A stretch of 60,000 nucleotides of DNA from Owenia fusiformis (GCA_903813345.2 CAIIXF020000005.1:18109375-18169374); one strand, 5' to 3'. Shown: positions 1-12,159, counted from the stretch's first letter. Made by a program: numbers and translations. The notes: generated by a model not told the origin, from the letters alone.

Positions 1-45
1 CAAATTTCAATGTGTTCACATACCAACCAAAATAACGCCCAAAAG

Positions 46-140
46 CCATACCAAATATCCAAATATAAGACCAATGCTATACCAAATATCCAAATATTGG
101 ACTAATGCCATACCAAATATCCCAAAAATATAAGACCATT
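46..140. repeat. short tandem repeat, about 38-bp unit
   Basis: The phrase CATACCAAATATCC recurs at about 47, 85 and 109, with related ATAAGACCAAT or ATTGGACTAAT between copies. Only about 2.5 degenerate copies exist. From 141 to about 700 I see no feature. Confidence 0.6.
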
Positions 141-1279
141 AGAATGCAAAATGTCTAAAGCCTCTGGAAGAAGCAGAACTTTTATGAAAATGAAAACAAC
201 CTCAAAGGACATTTGTAAAAACTAAACCCATCCCATACCACAAGTGAGAGGTAACATATTCTCCATGACTATTCTTGTACCACAAAGTAGAAAAATCCGA
301 CCATTGTCATACCTCAAAAGTCATAATTAAATGGGGGCATTCTCATTCCAGATCCTAAAATTTGGATCCATTGCCATACTAAATGTTAATAGAGGAACCC
401 CCTGTCAAGGTTTATATAGAGTGAATACCTCGGGTGTAAAATATAGCTTTTGACTTTTAGAAAGTAGCCCAGTGATGTTCCTTATTCCTAGCTTGTTAAG
501 AAATTCTTGTTGGTCTGTTTGGCAGACATTTAAATTTCAGCCAAAGATATATCTGTATCGCTTTTGGACTAAGTACTATACAGATACGTATATACGAATG
601 ACCACATATCCCCATATCAATTTAGGATAGGCAATGGACTGAAATGGGTACCCACAGTATTTAGTTGTTAAAGCTATATAATTAACTCAATATGTATTAA
701 GCCTCTACCTCAGTTCAATGTTTTATCCAAGACATCCGACTGGACTCTCAGCTGACTTCTTACAGAAACTCAGTGCTGGTGTCAAAACACAGAGGTCCAA
801 CATCTTCAATGAGCTCATGGTACCTTCAGAAGAGTTGACCGATTAAAATATCTGATCAGCTTAAAAATCCAAGACCTATTTGATGAGGCTAAGACAAGAG
901 GGTGGTATGCAGTTATGCACCCACTAGAAGTGGGATGCAGAGCCCAGCCTCTTCACTATGCTACCTCTTGTCCAAGTTAGAACGATTTCCATCCCAGATG
1001 CGAGGACAGTGAGTGGAGGAAACATCTGTGAAACACCATTGTGTTGGGCCAAGTAGAAGACAAAAGCTTCTCTTCGGAAGGAGAGATGAAGCCCATAGTG
1101 TTCGTGGACGGCTTCAACACTGGCAAGTGAAAAAGATCAGAGACCTCCAACAGATTCTTCTTAAGAGATTACTTCATCTTAGAGAAAATCTAAAGAGAAG
1201 CGTAGGACTCGGAAGACATTCTTTGAAAATAACTATAGGCTCACACCAAACTTGTTAGGGAACCAAAGAGTGCCAATTG

Positions 1280-2655
1280 ACATCTCACCAGATTTATCTT
1301 CAAAACCGTTTGACCAGTCAGATTTCAAGCTTGATGAGGTAAGAACAATCATCAGAAATGCATACATGGTGTACAAGAACAGCAATAAGCTGTTAATACA
1401 TCTATGGTGATTGTTAACAAGAATCCAGAACAAGAAAAATCTAGCAAGGACTTGGGCTTTGGCGGAAAGGTGCTTCATTCCAAAGGAGCTAAAATTTGAG
1501 GGACTGAACCAGTTCAAGTAGACATCATTATCGGATGCTGAGGGAAAGATCTTCTGGGCCATTGTGGTCAAGTCTAGCAGTTATTTCCTACTGGCCTGCC
1601 AAGCATTCAGAAAAGTGGTATCCCAAGACATCAAGGGTGCATATAGCAGCAATAAGCCAGCTTGTGAAGGAAGCCAAGAAAGAGAATAAGTAGTTTGGCT
1701 GGACCTAAGGTCTACCTAGTGTCCCTCACCAACTGATATTAGAGGAACAAGTAAACTTTCACATACCAAAACCAACAGATGTAGTCAATCTGACAATGGG
1801 ACACACAAACTCCTTGAAGTTTCACAATACATTTGGCAATAATACCACTAATAAGCAGAGTTCAGAGAAAGGCATAGTGGCAGACTGCACTGTATCAGTA
1901 GTTCTCTTCGTAACATCAATGAACTTACTGCTCAAGGCAGGGATGATGCAGTGTAAGGTTTCAAAAGCAAATGAAGGTGCAAAACACTTACCATACAGAG
2001 CTTTCATGGATGACATCACAGTTATGACCAGTTCAGTAGTGGGTACAAGATGGGCTCTATTAGGTATGGAAAGAATGGCAAACTGGACTTGCATGAAGTT
2101 AAAAACCAACCAGGTCAAGAAGCATGGTTTTGGTTGATGGCAAGCTTTCCCCAATGCAGATCAAAATAAATGGCAAGCAAATACCAGCAGGGCAAGATAA
2201 AGAAACAAATGTCTAGAGAAGAACTATGTGTGGTTTAAACAAAACAGCTGAAGTGTCAAGGGACCTGGACAAGTGGCTTAGAGCCATTGACTCAAGTCAT
2301 ATATCGGGGTGTTATGACATTACTCCCTGATTTCAGTGGCCTTTCCAGATTTACATTACCTGGGAATTACCTGACATTACATTACCTGACATTACCTGGG
2401 AACCCTCACTTCAGCACTTCTTGAAATGGAATGACCTTTGGTCCATGGACCAAGGGAGGCTCAATTTCCTATTAAGAGCTTTCCCTGACCTGGTCTCAAC
2501 TCCATCAAACCTCAGACTTTGGGGCAAGGAAGAAACCGCCAACTGCCCTAAGTGCATGGCAACTGAATGACACATACATTAAATCATATACTCATTGTTT
2601 GGGTTACAGCTCCCACTAATGGACAATACAGATGGCGTCATGATTGAGGCTAAAG
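1280..2655 (+). pseudogene. decayed non-LTR retrotransposon: reverse transcriptase and C-terminal Cys/His region
   Basis: The reading frame is broken by stops and frameshifts, but blocks of a reverse transcriptase follow in the right order. Near 1440-1560 is a finger-like region reading WALAERCFIPKE and then EGKIFWAIV. Near 1700-1740 is a DL...SVPHQLI block over a frameshift. Near 1858-1925 is KGIVADCTVSVVLF, the RT motif B. Near 2000-2035 is AFMDDITVMTSS, the catalytic motif with the paired aspartates. After it comes a thumb-like WALLGMERMANW. Near 2510-2640 are LNFLLRAFPD, NLRLWG, CPKC and, in another frame, TLNHIL and QYRWRHD. These match the C-terminus of a LINE-like family common in marine invertebrates. 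It is a fossil copy with no intact enzyme. Its true ends are not clear; related sequence may begin near 700. Confidence 0.75.
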
Positions 2656-2860
2656 ATGCCCATACTTTGATCTAGGCCTACCTTCAATATCTATCTTGTG
2701 TTAATTTGATCTGGGCATTATTAACCACTAACACTTTTAACATGTCTCATCAGATCGACTTTTGCATATGTGACAATAAAATAGCCTGACTTGTATTGTG
2801 CTGTCATATTGGAATTACACTATCATAATGAACACTTCATGTACTTGTAAGCAGTGCATA

Positions 2861-2902
2861 CGAGGGTTGTCCCAGAAGTAATGCAGTATATGCTCTAACT
2901 TT
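2861..2902 (+). repeat. left terminal inverted repeat of the mariner-type element
   Basis: Pairs with 3886-3927 in inverted orientation with one mismatch (G against C after AATGCA). It sits directly after TA. Confidence 0.88.
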
Positions 2903-3885
2903 ATCAATAATTGATATTTTTCCATGAAACTTTCAGTAAATATTCCTTAGAGACATTTTGATTATTCTAGAAATTTTCATGTTGACTGATAAAACTATAT
3001 TGATATTATAATAAAATCAAGTTGGTGAGTTTGGGTAGGGCGGGGCAGGTTATACAGTCACGTCAAAAGGAATAAGAAATTGAAAATATGAAATAATTAA
3101 TCAACATATACCATTTGGTGTAGCTATAAGAAGTATGCTCAAAAATACATTTTAAGATACTAAATTACTATGAGCACATCCAAGATTTACTGGATGTATA
3201 TTGCACAGTGTCGCATTTCACATTTTCTCAAAATATTGCCCTTTGCCTGTTATGTACTTTTGATGCCTGTCAGGTCAAACACTCTCGGCAATTTCTTCCA
3301 CTGCGACTTGTGGCGTTTTTGCCTCCCATGTTTGAAGTTGTCATACAGGGTCAAATCGTCTCTTTTGAATCTCTTCTGCTACCCCATAATTGTAGTTCTA
3401 TCTGGCATATACTCCGTATATAATTTCTTCATGGTAGCATAAGTTTTGCATGGCTGTGAGTCCAAATGAAGTATGAAATTAGGCCACCAAACTCAAGGCC
3501 TTCTGTTATCAGGAGAGAATTACAGCCATTTTTGCAATTTCTTGACTGTGACTGTATTTGAATTCGTGACTGTTGAAATGTGGTATTATTGCATCACAGT
3601 GCTAAATGTCATTGTTCGTACTTGGTTAACATCATGCTGAATAAATTTAACAATTTCCCAAACATTTTGACCAATTAAAGGAAAGAAATATTAATAAAAT
3701 AACACTTTAGATCTTTTCATAATTATAAAAATTGGTACCTGCCCCGCCCACCCCTACCCCCATGTTGTTACAGCAACCATATTAAGACTTAATATTAATG
3801 TTGGATGCTGAAACTTCAGGATATAAGAGATAGAACTTCAATTGTTATATACACAAAATTTCAGCTGAATTGATGAATATTAAAG

Positions 3886-3927
3886 AAAGTTAGAGCATAT
3901 AGTGCATTACTTCTGGGACAACCCTCG
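3886..3927 (-). repeat. right terminal inverted repeat of the mariner-type element
   Basis: Reverse complement of the left terminus, ending in GGGACAACCCTCG directly before TA. Confidence 0.88.
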
Positions 3928-4040
3928 TACAAGATGCAAAATTTGGCCAACATTTCACCAATGAGCAACATTGGGCTCTATCTACATGACTCTGCTAGAG
4001 GAGCTTCAGCCCTTGAATTTGATATTAGTGTTTTTGAACA

Positions 4041-5138
4041 AAAGTGCCCCCCTCCCTTTTCAGTTACATAATCATGTGAAGTGTCAACACGTAATTTCTT
4101 ACAAAGTTTTTCCAAAATTTCAATTGCAAATATGTTCAAAATTAATGTACCTATATATTCAAAATCATAAATGCTCATGAATAACCAAGACTGTTACCCA
4201 GAGAGAGAGATATTGGTCGTTACCATTGAAAAATGCCAAAAATAATAGAGGTTGTCACATATTATGCAAATGGGAAAATTTGCATAATTATTGCATTTTT
4301 ATAAGTATATTATAATAGCTCCATTTTTGTTCCACTTACAGGTTTCAATTATCAAAACTGTGGAAGTTATTGTACTTTGAAATGATTAACATCAACTCTT
4401 TCTCAAGAAGTGCCACGCCCCTTTTCAGTAACATAATCATGTGAAGTGTTATAACTTAGTGTCTGACAATGTTTTTCCAAAACTTTCAATTGCAAATATG
4501 TTCAAAATTAATGTACCTATATATTCAAATTCATTTATGTTCATGGATCACTAAGACTGGTCACTCAGGCAGCAAGGTATTGTGCGATACCGTTGTAAAG
4601 AGGCAAAAATTACGATTAATGATGTCACATTTTATGCAAATGAGACTATTTGCATAATTATTACATCATATAATATGGGATACCATAATAGCTTCATTTT
4701 GGTACCACTTGCAGCTTTCAACTCTCAAAACTGTGGACGTTATTATACTTTAAGATAATTAACATCAATTCTTTCACAAGAAGTGCCACGCCTCTTTTCA
4801 GTAACATTATCGTGTGTCTGACAATGTTTTTCCAAAATTTTCGAATTTCTTTTTGCAAATATGTTCAAAATTAATGTACCTATATATTTAAATTCATTTA
4901 TGTGAATGAATGACTAAGACTGATCACTCAGGCAGAAAGGTATAATGCGATACTGTTGTAAAGATTCAAGAATTATGATTGATGATGTCACATTTTATGC
5001 AAATGAGACAATTTTCATAATTATTGCATCTGATAATATAGGATACTATAATAGCTTCATTTTGGTACCACTTACAGCTTTCAAATCTCAAAACTCTGGA
5101 AGTTATTGTACTTTGAGATAATTAACATCAACTCTTTC
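4041..5138. repeat. three tandem copies of a roughly 365-bp repeat
   Basis: Three units start near 4041, 4407 and 4779. Each contains, in the same order: AAGTGCC followed by TTTTCAGT, a TTTTTCCAAAA tract, GCAAATATGTTCAAAATTAA with TGTACCTATATAT, ATGCAAATG, a second TTTGCATAATTATT block, AATAGCT, and CTTACAG or CTTGCAG. Copies 2 and 3 are closer to each other than to copy 1. The length and arrangement resemble a short satellite or tandem element. No coding content is seen. Each unit holds several ATGCAAAT octamer-like words. Confidence 0.85.
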
Positions 5139-5307
5139 AAAAATCCAAGATGGCCGAAAAGATGGCCGCCAATAGATACCATGGGACAATATTTCATTCT
5201 GGGAACATGCAAAAATCTTTAGTATGGACCTTTAGGATTACAAAAATGTACATTAAAAAAATACATCTTTCGGGTGCATGGGAACCCCTCCTTCCTACCC
5301 GTCTAAT

Positions 5308-5444
5308 ATGGCTATTTGGTAGGTGCAATATAGGTCTAACTCGTCTATTACAGGTCTATATGATAGGTGCAATTTAGGTCTAAATAGTGCATTATGGGTC
5401 TATATGATAGGTGCAATATAGGTCTAAATAGTGCATTATAGGTC
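5308..5444. repeat. minisatellite, 44-bp unit
   Basis: Two nearly perfect copies (from 5354 and 5398) of a unit starting GTCTATATGATAGGTGCAAT follow a diverged third copy. The word TAGGTCTAA recurs in each. Confidence 0.8.
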
Positions 5445-5710
5445 ATTCATACACAGCTAGGCAAGGTGTGTCCAATAACAGCCAATCAGAACATGCTATT
5501 TCACGTAACTGCATTCAATTATATAACCGATCACCGGATCCATTGAATGTTTGTCAATGGTTGTCAAGGTGAGAACTGGAATCTACAAATTGAAATTGAT
5601 GCTTTGCCAACTTGGTCTTTGCAAAAAGTTTCGTTGAAAATATGTTCTTATAGTGTTTTCGTATCTTTTAAGTGACATGGTAGAAAATATTTTGCAGTAT
5701 GTGAAAAGAA

Positions 5711-5853
5711 TTTAAGCCAAAGACTCAATGCATTGTGGAATGACCATTTCTTTCAGGCGTTGTTTCCTAAAATTAACACATCTCTTGTAAATTTTGGAAA
5801 GCAACACATTCAACGAATGGTCATTCCACATTGCACTGTAGACAGGGCTTAAA
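5711..5853. repeat. foldback (hairpin) element
   Basis: The two halves are inverted copies. TTTAAGCC at the left answers GGCTTAAA at the right, and ATTGTGGAATGACCATT near 5732-5748 answers AATGGTCATTCCACAT near 5816-5831. Pairing continues imperfectly through GTTGTTTCC and GGAAAGCAAC. This is the form of a small MITE. No clear target duplication is visible. From 5854 to 7050 I see nothing recognisable. Confidence 0.7.
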
Positions 5854-7054
5854 TCCTTAAGTATACTAGTATATATAATAATTATGAAATCTAGGTTAAT
5901 GAATTTTAATCTGAAGCGGAGGGAATCTATTGAGAATAATCTCTAATTACAAATGGATAAATGGTTAGAATTCTGTTCACATTTAGGCATTTTTGGAATA
6001 TTTGCCAGATTATTTCTTCACTAATCAATACATTCTGTAATCCAGTGAGTCAATATCTGTAAGGACCTTAATTTGCCACCTAAATAATTAACAAGTGTCA
6101 CAAGGTATTCAATTTGAACATTCGTAGGTGATAAAACGAGCTTCATCTATCTATGTTGTCTCGCCCAATTGTTGATTACTGTACACATAATTAAATTTTT
6201 GTGAGATTTTCACCAGACTCTAGACACCTGTGACAACCGAAAGACTCTTTTCACGATATACCCCAATATGTCCTCCTGAGACTCTTGGTGTCCAATAGAA
6301 TCCAGTCGAGTGACGTCGCGAGACCGTTGGAGTCCTGTTGCTCTGATGAAATCTCTTCAGATGTGATGTGATGCATGAAGGCCTCTATTACCATGGAAGT
6401 ATGACATGATCAGAGTTCAACAAAAAAGACTGATGAAGACTGGTGAAAGAATGAAACAGTTGATTTCACAAAAAGACTGGGGGTTCCGGGAAAAACCTAG
6501 CTGATCCTTTTCCCACATATTTTCCGCTCATTTTTCAAATGATTGATCATTATGAGTGGTTTTTGGGTCTGTTTATTTTCTATTTTCTTTATTTTATGGG
6601 TTTTTTTTTTCATAATGTTCAAGATGTTTTCATGTAAAGGTTCACTTTCCCAGTGCAACTTCGGAGTGCAGAATTTATATCAGTGGGTTACACGGTTATC
6701 TTATCATTGGCTGAGGAAACAAAATATCAGTCTCCTTCTGTTTGATCACGATTAGGAATTCAATTGATTCATGGAATACTTAGCTAGCATTCAAAACAAC
6801 TATTTTACGATATTTTGATAGTATTGTTGATGTCTTGCCTCAGTGAATTTGATGCGATCACCATGCCCTTGAATGTTAAATAAAGAATTGAATGAGATAT
6901 TAGGGCACTCTGTCTGCTTCTGGGATAGTAATGGCAAGATGTTACCTCTAGATAAAGTAAACACACTGCAGTATACAGTCTTCACAGGTATTATCCAAAA
7001 TTCATGTAATACCATAGTTCCAGGTTTTACAAGAATAGAATCTACAGTATTTGG

Positions 7055-7630
7055 TTCCTTCTCTTCTACTATTAAGTCTACACTAGGTCTATTATGATTC
7101 GAACTGATCTAATCTCTACTATTAAGTCTATACTAGGTCTATTATGATTCGAACTGATCTATTCTCTACTATTAAGTCTATACTAGGTCTATTATGATTC
7201 GTACTGATCTATTCTCTATAGTCTACACTAGGTCCATTATGATTCGTACTGATCTATTCTCTATAGTCTACACTAGGTCTATTATGATTTGTACTGATCT
7301 AATCTCTACTATTAAGTCTACACTAGGTCTATTATGATCCGTACTGATCTAATCTCTACTATTAAGTCGACACTAGGTCTATTATGATTTGTACTGATCT
7401 ATTCTCTATAGTCTACACTGGGTCTATTATGATTCATACTGATCTATTCTCTACTATTAAGTCTACACTAGGTCTATTATGATTCGTACTGATCTATTCT
7501 CTATAGTCTACACTAGGTCTATTATGATTCATACTGATCTATTCTCTATAGTCTTCACTAGGTCTATTATGATTCGTACTGATCTATTCTCTATAGTCTA
7601 CACTAAGTCTATTATGATTCGTACTGATCC
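7055..7630. repeat. minisatellite, 12 copies of 45- and 50-bp units
   Basis: The phrase AGGTCTATTATGATT or a close variant occurs 12 times. Spacing is either about 50 bp (units with CTACTATTAAGTCTACACT) or about 45 bp (units with CTATAGTCTACACT). The two unit types are interspersed in blocks. One frame stays open over the shorter units only because the period is near a multiple of three; there is no sign of a protein. Confidence 0.92.
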
Positions 7631-7734
7631 ATTCCCTTCATGTTCCAGTAAACAACTGTGGTCTCTATTACAGAATGATACTGGTAAGATTTCTTAATAG
7701 ATCTGAGTAATCAAGGTAAAGTCACTATGAAGAG

Positions 7735-8160
7735 AAACATGCCAAGGTCATTTGGTTATGGTGAGACCACTATCAAGGGAAAAGTGCCAAGTAAAGGTCA
7801 TATGGTGATGGTGAGACCACTATCAAGGGAAATGTGCTAAGGCCATATGGTGATGGTGAGACCACTATCAAGGGAAATGTGCCAAGGTCATATGGTGATG
7901 GTGAGACCACTATCAAGGGAAATATGCCAAGGTCATGTGGTGATGGTAAGACCACTATCAAGGGAAATGTGCTAAGGCCATATGGTGATGGTGAGACCAC
8001 TATCAAGGGAAATGTGCCAAGGCCATGGTGATTGTGAGGCCACTATCAAGGGAAATGTGCCAAGGCCATGGTGATTGTGAGACCACTATCAAGGGAAATG
8101 TGCCAAGGCCATATGATGATGGTGAGACCACTATCAAGGGAAATTTGCCAAGGCCATACG
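7735..8160. repeat. minisatellite, 45-bp unit
   Basis: About nine copies of a unit containing GATGGTGAGACCACTATCAA and GGGAAATGTGCCAAGG. The 45-bp period keeps reading frames open on both strands, which would encode 15-residue repeats such as YGDGETTIKGN. Two units have lost bases near 8020-8080, which breaks the frame, so translation is unlikely. From 8161 to 8895 I see nothing recognisable. Confidence 0.92.
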
Positions 8161-8897
8161 CCAGATTGATAGACCTTGGGATGTCCAGATATCATCTTAT
8201 CATCTTAGAGGGAATAGGAATGATATTATGATAAAATGAGAATATTGGTAAGTATGCAATCTGAGGGACTGTTATGTAAAGAATGACATAAGATTTGATT
8301 ATATAATAGTCTGACTATCTCAATATATACTGTGGGTAATAGTTCTCATTATTGTCTTATTATGTTGCTTCTATCTTAAGATAATGACAGGATATTAATG
8401 TCTTATGTCATATTTTATTTCTAATGAAGGCTATTATTAAGTCTATATTTGGCATTATGCTTCTACCATCTTTCCATAATTGGCATCAGAACGCAACATG
8501 ATGAGTTATAATTATCTTCTAGAGCTGGTTGTCCTGAATCTTTCCCTTATTATACAGTATCCTCGTATTGTCTACATTTTCGTCCAGTTTGGGACTGACC
8601 CAAAGGTCCTTCTGTTAACTCTTAAATATCTATTATGATACTGAATGATGCCTATTTATTTTCATGCTTTTTTCAAACAGATATGAAACAAACAAATTGA
8701 GAATTTTTGGAAGTAGCGTTTGGATTTGAGCTTGATAGATGTAGAAGAGGAATGTGCATCATCAGACTCTGTCAAAACCACTCACCATTCATCGCTGTTG
8801 ATGGCATGTGCAACTTGTTATAGATTATCAACTACAGAAGCTATCATTTTTCTCTACCAAGACCCTCCTTGATCTTCTCCAATTTTCTCCCATAGAA

Positions 8898-9295
8898 GTC
8901 TTAATCGTCACCCACTAAAGATAGCCCATAGTTATCACCCATAGGAGCAGCCTGTAGGATAATATCCAAAGTTGCAATGAGAGTGTCATAAAGTATTGGA
9001 GTAAAAGGGAGCATGTCGGTTTTACTAATGGCTTATATTTGGTCAACATAATTGTTGCAAATGCCCAAAAATGAAGTGGGCTTTTTAGGGCGACCACAAT
9101 GCTTTCAAGCCATGTTCAATCATTGACGTATCTACAGTCTTAATCATCACCTACTAAAGATGATAACATCCAAAGTTGCAATGAGAGTGTCATAAAGTAA
9201 TGGAGTAAAAGGGAGCATGTCAGTATTATTAATGGCTTATATTTGGTCAACATAATTGTTGCAAATGCCAAATAATGAAGTGGCCATGTTCAATC
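8898..9295. repeat. direct duplication, two copies about 200 bp apart
   Basis: The segment 8969-9078 (AAAGTTGCAATGAGAGTGTC through AATGAAGTGG) is repeated with few changes at 9171-9281. A flanking AGTCTTAATCGTCACC at 8898 is matched at 9138. The second copy lacks about 35 bp after CACTAAAGAT. No coding content is seen. From 9300 to 10150 nothing else stands out. Confidence 0.85.
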
Positions 9296-10179
9296 ATTGG
9301 CGCATCTACAGCGACTACTCTGTTACTTTCACATAGCGAAGAGAGGGCTGACACGAAAGTGATTCTTAAAACTAGTCTTGCATTAAGTCCCCATCTACTT
9401 TGTCTTCTTGGAGTTAGACTATCCAATAATGCATTGACCACTAACAAGCAATGGTATCTAGATGATGTCCTTTTTTATAGATATTACATGTTTAGTCTCT
9501 ATGATGAGTGTATTGTATAAACTGCGATAATATTCAATAAAAGAAGATGTTATTTTGTGCTTTATACTGTACAAATAATTCTTGTGTAAATAAGTGAGAA
9601 AACTGTGTCACCAATGGAGCTTTAAGGAGGTATTCAAATATTGAGAATTTGTAGAAATGCGATTCAACCCAAACTGTTTTCCATCATTCTTTCGATTTGT
9701 CAGTGATGTCCATTCTTATACTTATAGCATCTTTCTGTTTCTGAGAAGACATAGAAGAATGAGATATCATGGTTTATCCAGCTGGTTTATCATAAGGAGT
9801 TATATCACAGATGTGAGAGCCCAGGCTCAGTCCCTCAATCTAGCCTAAATACTTGTTCTTTTCTCATCCTGGATTACACCAAGTGGATTTTCAAAGATAT
9901 GCTCATGCAGATAACTCAGTGAAATGAATCAATAAGATTACATTACACACAGATATGCCATTCAAATCGTCATATTAGAAAAATACCCCTTGGTCTGTCA
10001 GTAGTAAGATTACAAATTGGAGAAAATTGGTAGGCAAGTCTCATCCAAGTAAATAATGTAAATCACAAGAGGGCCATTCATACTGAAGTCATACATAGTT
10101 GATTGCTTGATACGTGGGTAATAGAGCTCCTTGAACATGTATCCCTCTCTGGTAGCTAGGTACACCAGTAATCGTTGCA

Positions 10180-10370
10180 TGTTGTATTCAGTGAACAATT
10201 TTGGCCTAAGGGTTGATCAAATGTGGTGTTCAATATAACTATGGGCCAAAAAGATTGATTGGTTGTTGTGTTCAGGTACACTTTTAGGTCATAATGATGA
10301 TTAGAGTTACACTCTTGGCCTTTGTCATGTTCAAAGTACACTCTTGGCCTAAAGGGGATTGTTTGATGTT
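10180..10370. repeat. degenerate short tandem repeat
   Basis: Four or five loose copies of a phrase like GTTCAAAGTACACTCTTGGCCTAA lie 40-60 bp apart. They are strongly diverged, so this call is tentative. Confidence 0.5.
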
Positions 10371-10556
10371 GTAGTCAAGGTGCATTCAAGGTACTGTTGG
10401 CCATGATGACGGCCTGGGTAAGAAGGAACAAAACTTTTCCTCGCCTTTATGCAGATATTATATTGCCTCAATTATGGCTTGCTTCTTGCTGATATCTTGG
10501 TCAATTCAATTGTCTGTAATCATGCTTGTATCAATTTATCTATATACAATATTAAC

Positions 10557-10573
10557 ATATATTACATCGTATA
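10557..10573. repeat. left target-site duplication of the LINE
   Basis: ATATATTACATCGTATA, identical to 12195-12211 after the poly(A) tail. Confidence 0.88.
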
Positions 10574-11944
10574 TTACGTCGTAATTTAATTAAAACATGG
10601 AAAGAAAGATCTCTTACGCCAGTTGGTAAAATATGTGTAATAAAGTCCTTAATTCAGTCCCAACTTTCATTCGTTTTGACAACAGTTCCAATACCACAAG
10701 ACAACACATTAAAAGACCTAGAAGATCTCCTCTACAACTTTATATGGTCAAATAAAAATGACAAAATTGCAAGAGCAACGCTTAGGAGAACAACAGAAGA
10801 AGGAGGACTAGATATGACACACCTTGAATCGTATGCAAAAAACCTAAAGCTAAAATGGCTGCGTAAATTAAAAGATGAAGATTGCAACAGTAAGTGGAAA
10901 AGAATCTGGATGAGCAAACTAGACAAAAACAGAGACAATAACATTTTAGAGTATAACATTTAAAACCCTTACAAGTCTGATGTAATTACAACTAATTTGA
11001 AAAGCTTGGATGAAGTTCTTAAAATATGGCACGAGGTAAAATATATAAAAGAACAGGATATTGACAACCCCTCCAATGAAATCATATGGAACAATGAATG
11101 TATAAAGCAAAACAAAAACCCGCTTCAAAATAAAGAATGGGAAAGGAAAGGTATAACAAGAATTAAACACTTATACCAAAATGGTCACTTGAAAAGTTAT
11201 GATCAACTAAGAAATCAATATAATTTACAAAACCAGACCTTTCTCAACTACCACACTGTTATAAGATGCATACCACCAAGGTGGAAAACCCTAATGGCAA
11301 ACACCAACTTACAAGATGACGAAGATAATATTGAGAGATTAAAAACATGGGACAATAAAAAAACGTACCAAAAGCTCAGCAAAAAGTTCAAGCAAAAGAC
11401 CCCTACAGGTCAAACCAAATGGAGAGACTACTTTCAAAAAGACATAGAATGGAAAAAAATATATAATCTAATAAACAAACTGACAAAAGATACGAAAATG
11501 AAATATTTTCAATATAGGATACTAAATAGGGCAATATACTTCAGAAAAATACTTTTCAAAATGAAAAAAGTAAAAACCCAAACATGCGTACTGTGCAATA
11601 GCAACCAAATAGACGATATAGAACACGGTTTCCTGAAATGCCAAGTGATGGAAGATTTCAAACAACAATGCTACAGAATCCTGAATGAAGAGATACCTGA
11701 TGACCAAGCTTTTATGTTAGGATCTCCAAGATTGTCTCTCAGCCAAAACCTAGCAACCTTACTCATAAAGAGATTCATGTATATTAATAAATTGGAAGAA
11801 AAAACACCTACCATAAATGCTTTTCAAAGATACTTAATAAGAGAAAAGAAGGCTGACAAATATATTGCAAAAACACATGGACAAGAAGAATTGCATGACA
11901 GAAAATGGAATCTTATAAATTCAATGATAGAAAATTATGTATAA
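10574..11944 (+). pseudogene. LINE ORF2 C-terminal fragment (end of RT, linker, zinc knuckle)
   Basis: A single frame runs from the truncation point to TAA at 11942-11944, broken only by one TAA at 10961-10963. It begins in the RT thumb (TWKERSLTPVGKICVIKSL), followed by LLYNFIWSNKNDKI and EEGGLDMTHLESYAKNLKLK, as in Tx1/L1-group ORF2. After a lysine- and asparagine-rich linker with IPPRWKTLM, the C-terminus has CVLCNSNQIDDIEHGFLKC, a C-x2-C-x9-H-x4-C zinc-knuckle-like motif usual at the end of L1-type ORF2. The endonuclease and most of the RT are missing, so it is inactive. Asn/Lys codon bias is much stronger than in the channel exons. Confidence 0.9.
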
Positions 11945-11945
11945 C

Positions 11946-11985
11946 CCCCCTTTCTGAGCTGGAAACCAAATAGTCAGAAAGGGGG
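11946..11985 (+). other. 3' UTR stem-loop of the LINE
   Basis: CCCCCTTTCTGA at 11946-11957 is perfectly complementary to TCAGAAAGGGGG at 11974-11985. This gives a 12-bp stem with a 16-nt loop, starting one base after the ORF2 stop codon. Several LINE families use 3' hairpins for recognition by their reverse transcriptase; such a role here is inference. Confidence 0.75.
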
Positions 11986-12159
11986 TAAAAAGAAGACCTA
12001 AATAGAAAAACCAAACTCTCACATTTGACCCACTATACTTAGATCTAGTAATTATAGCCTCTCCCCTCCCCTGTAAACCCCCCTTATATACTTTCTTATA
12101 ATATGTATTATCATGTAACCTTATATAATAATGTAAATCTAAAACTTGAATAAATATTG

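Larger units (their letters stand above)
2861..3927 (-). mobile_element. mariner/Tc1-type DNA transposon, internally deleted
   Basis: Terminal inverted repeats of 42 bp with one mismatch begin CGAGGGTTGTCCCAGAAGTA and end the 1067-bp element. They are flanked by the dinucleotide TA at 2859-2860 and 3928-3929, the target duplication of the Tc1/mariner superfamily. The inverted repetition extends inward imperfectly to a GC-rich block (GGGCGGGGCAGGT near 3037-3050, with its complement near 3738-3752). On the minus strand around 3200-3450, a damaged reading frame contains VEEIAESV, a phrase typical of the second helix-turn-helix of mariner transposases. The frame has stops, and the DNA left downstream is too short for the DDE/D catalytic domain. 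It is therefore a dead, deleted copy that may once have been mobilised in trans. Confidence 0.85.

Noticed and set aside
1233-1571. 112-codon minus-strand frame
   Set aside because: It is antisense to the decayed reverse transcriptase and has no domain of its own.
7055-8160. Regular repeats resembling a CRISPR array
   Set aside because: Units are contiguous with no unique spacers, in animal DNA; they are minisatellites.
7773-8231. Open frames on both strands with 15-residue repeats
   Set aside because: They are produced by the 45-bp minisatellite period; later units contain indels that break the frame.
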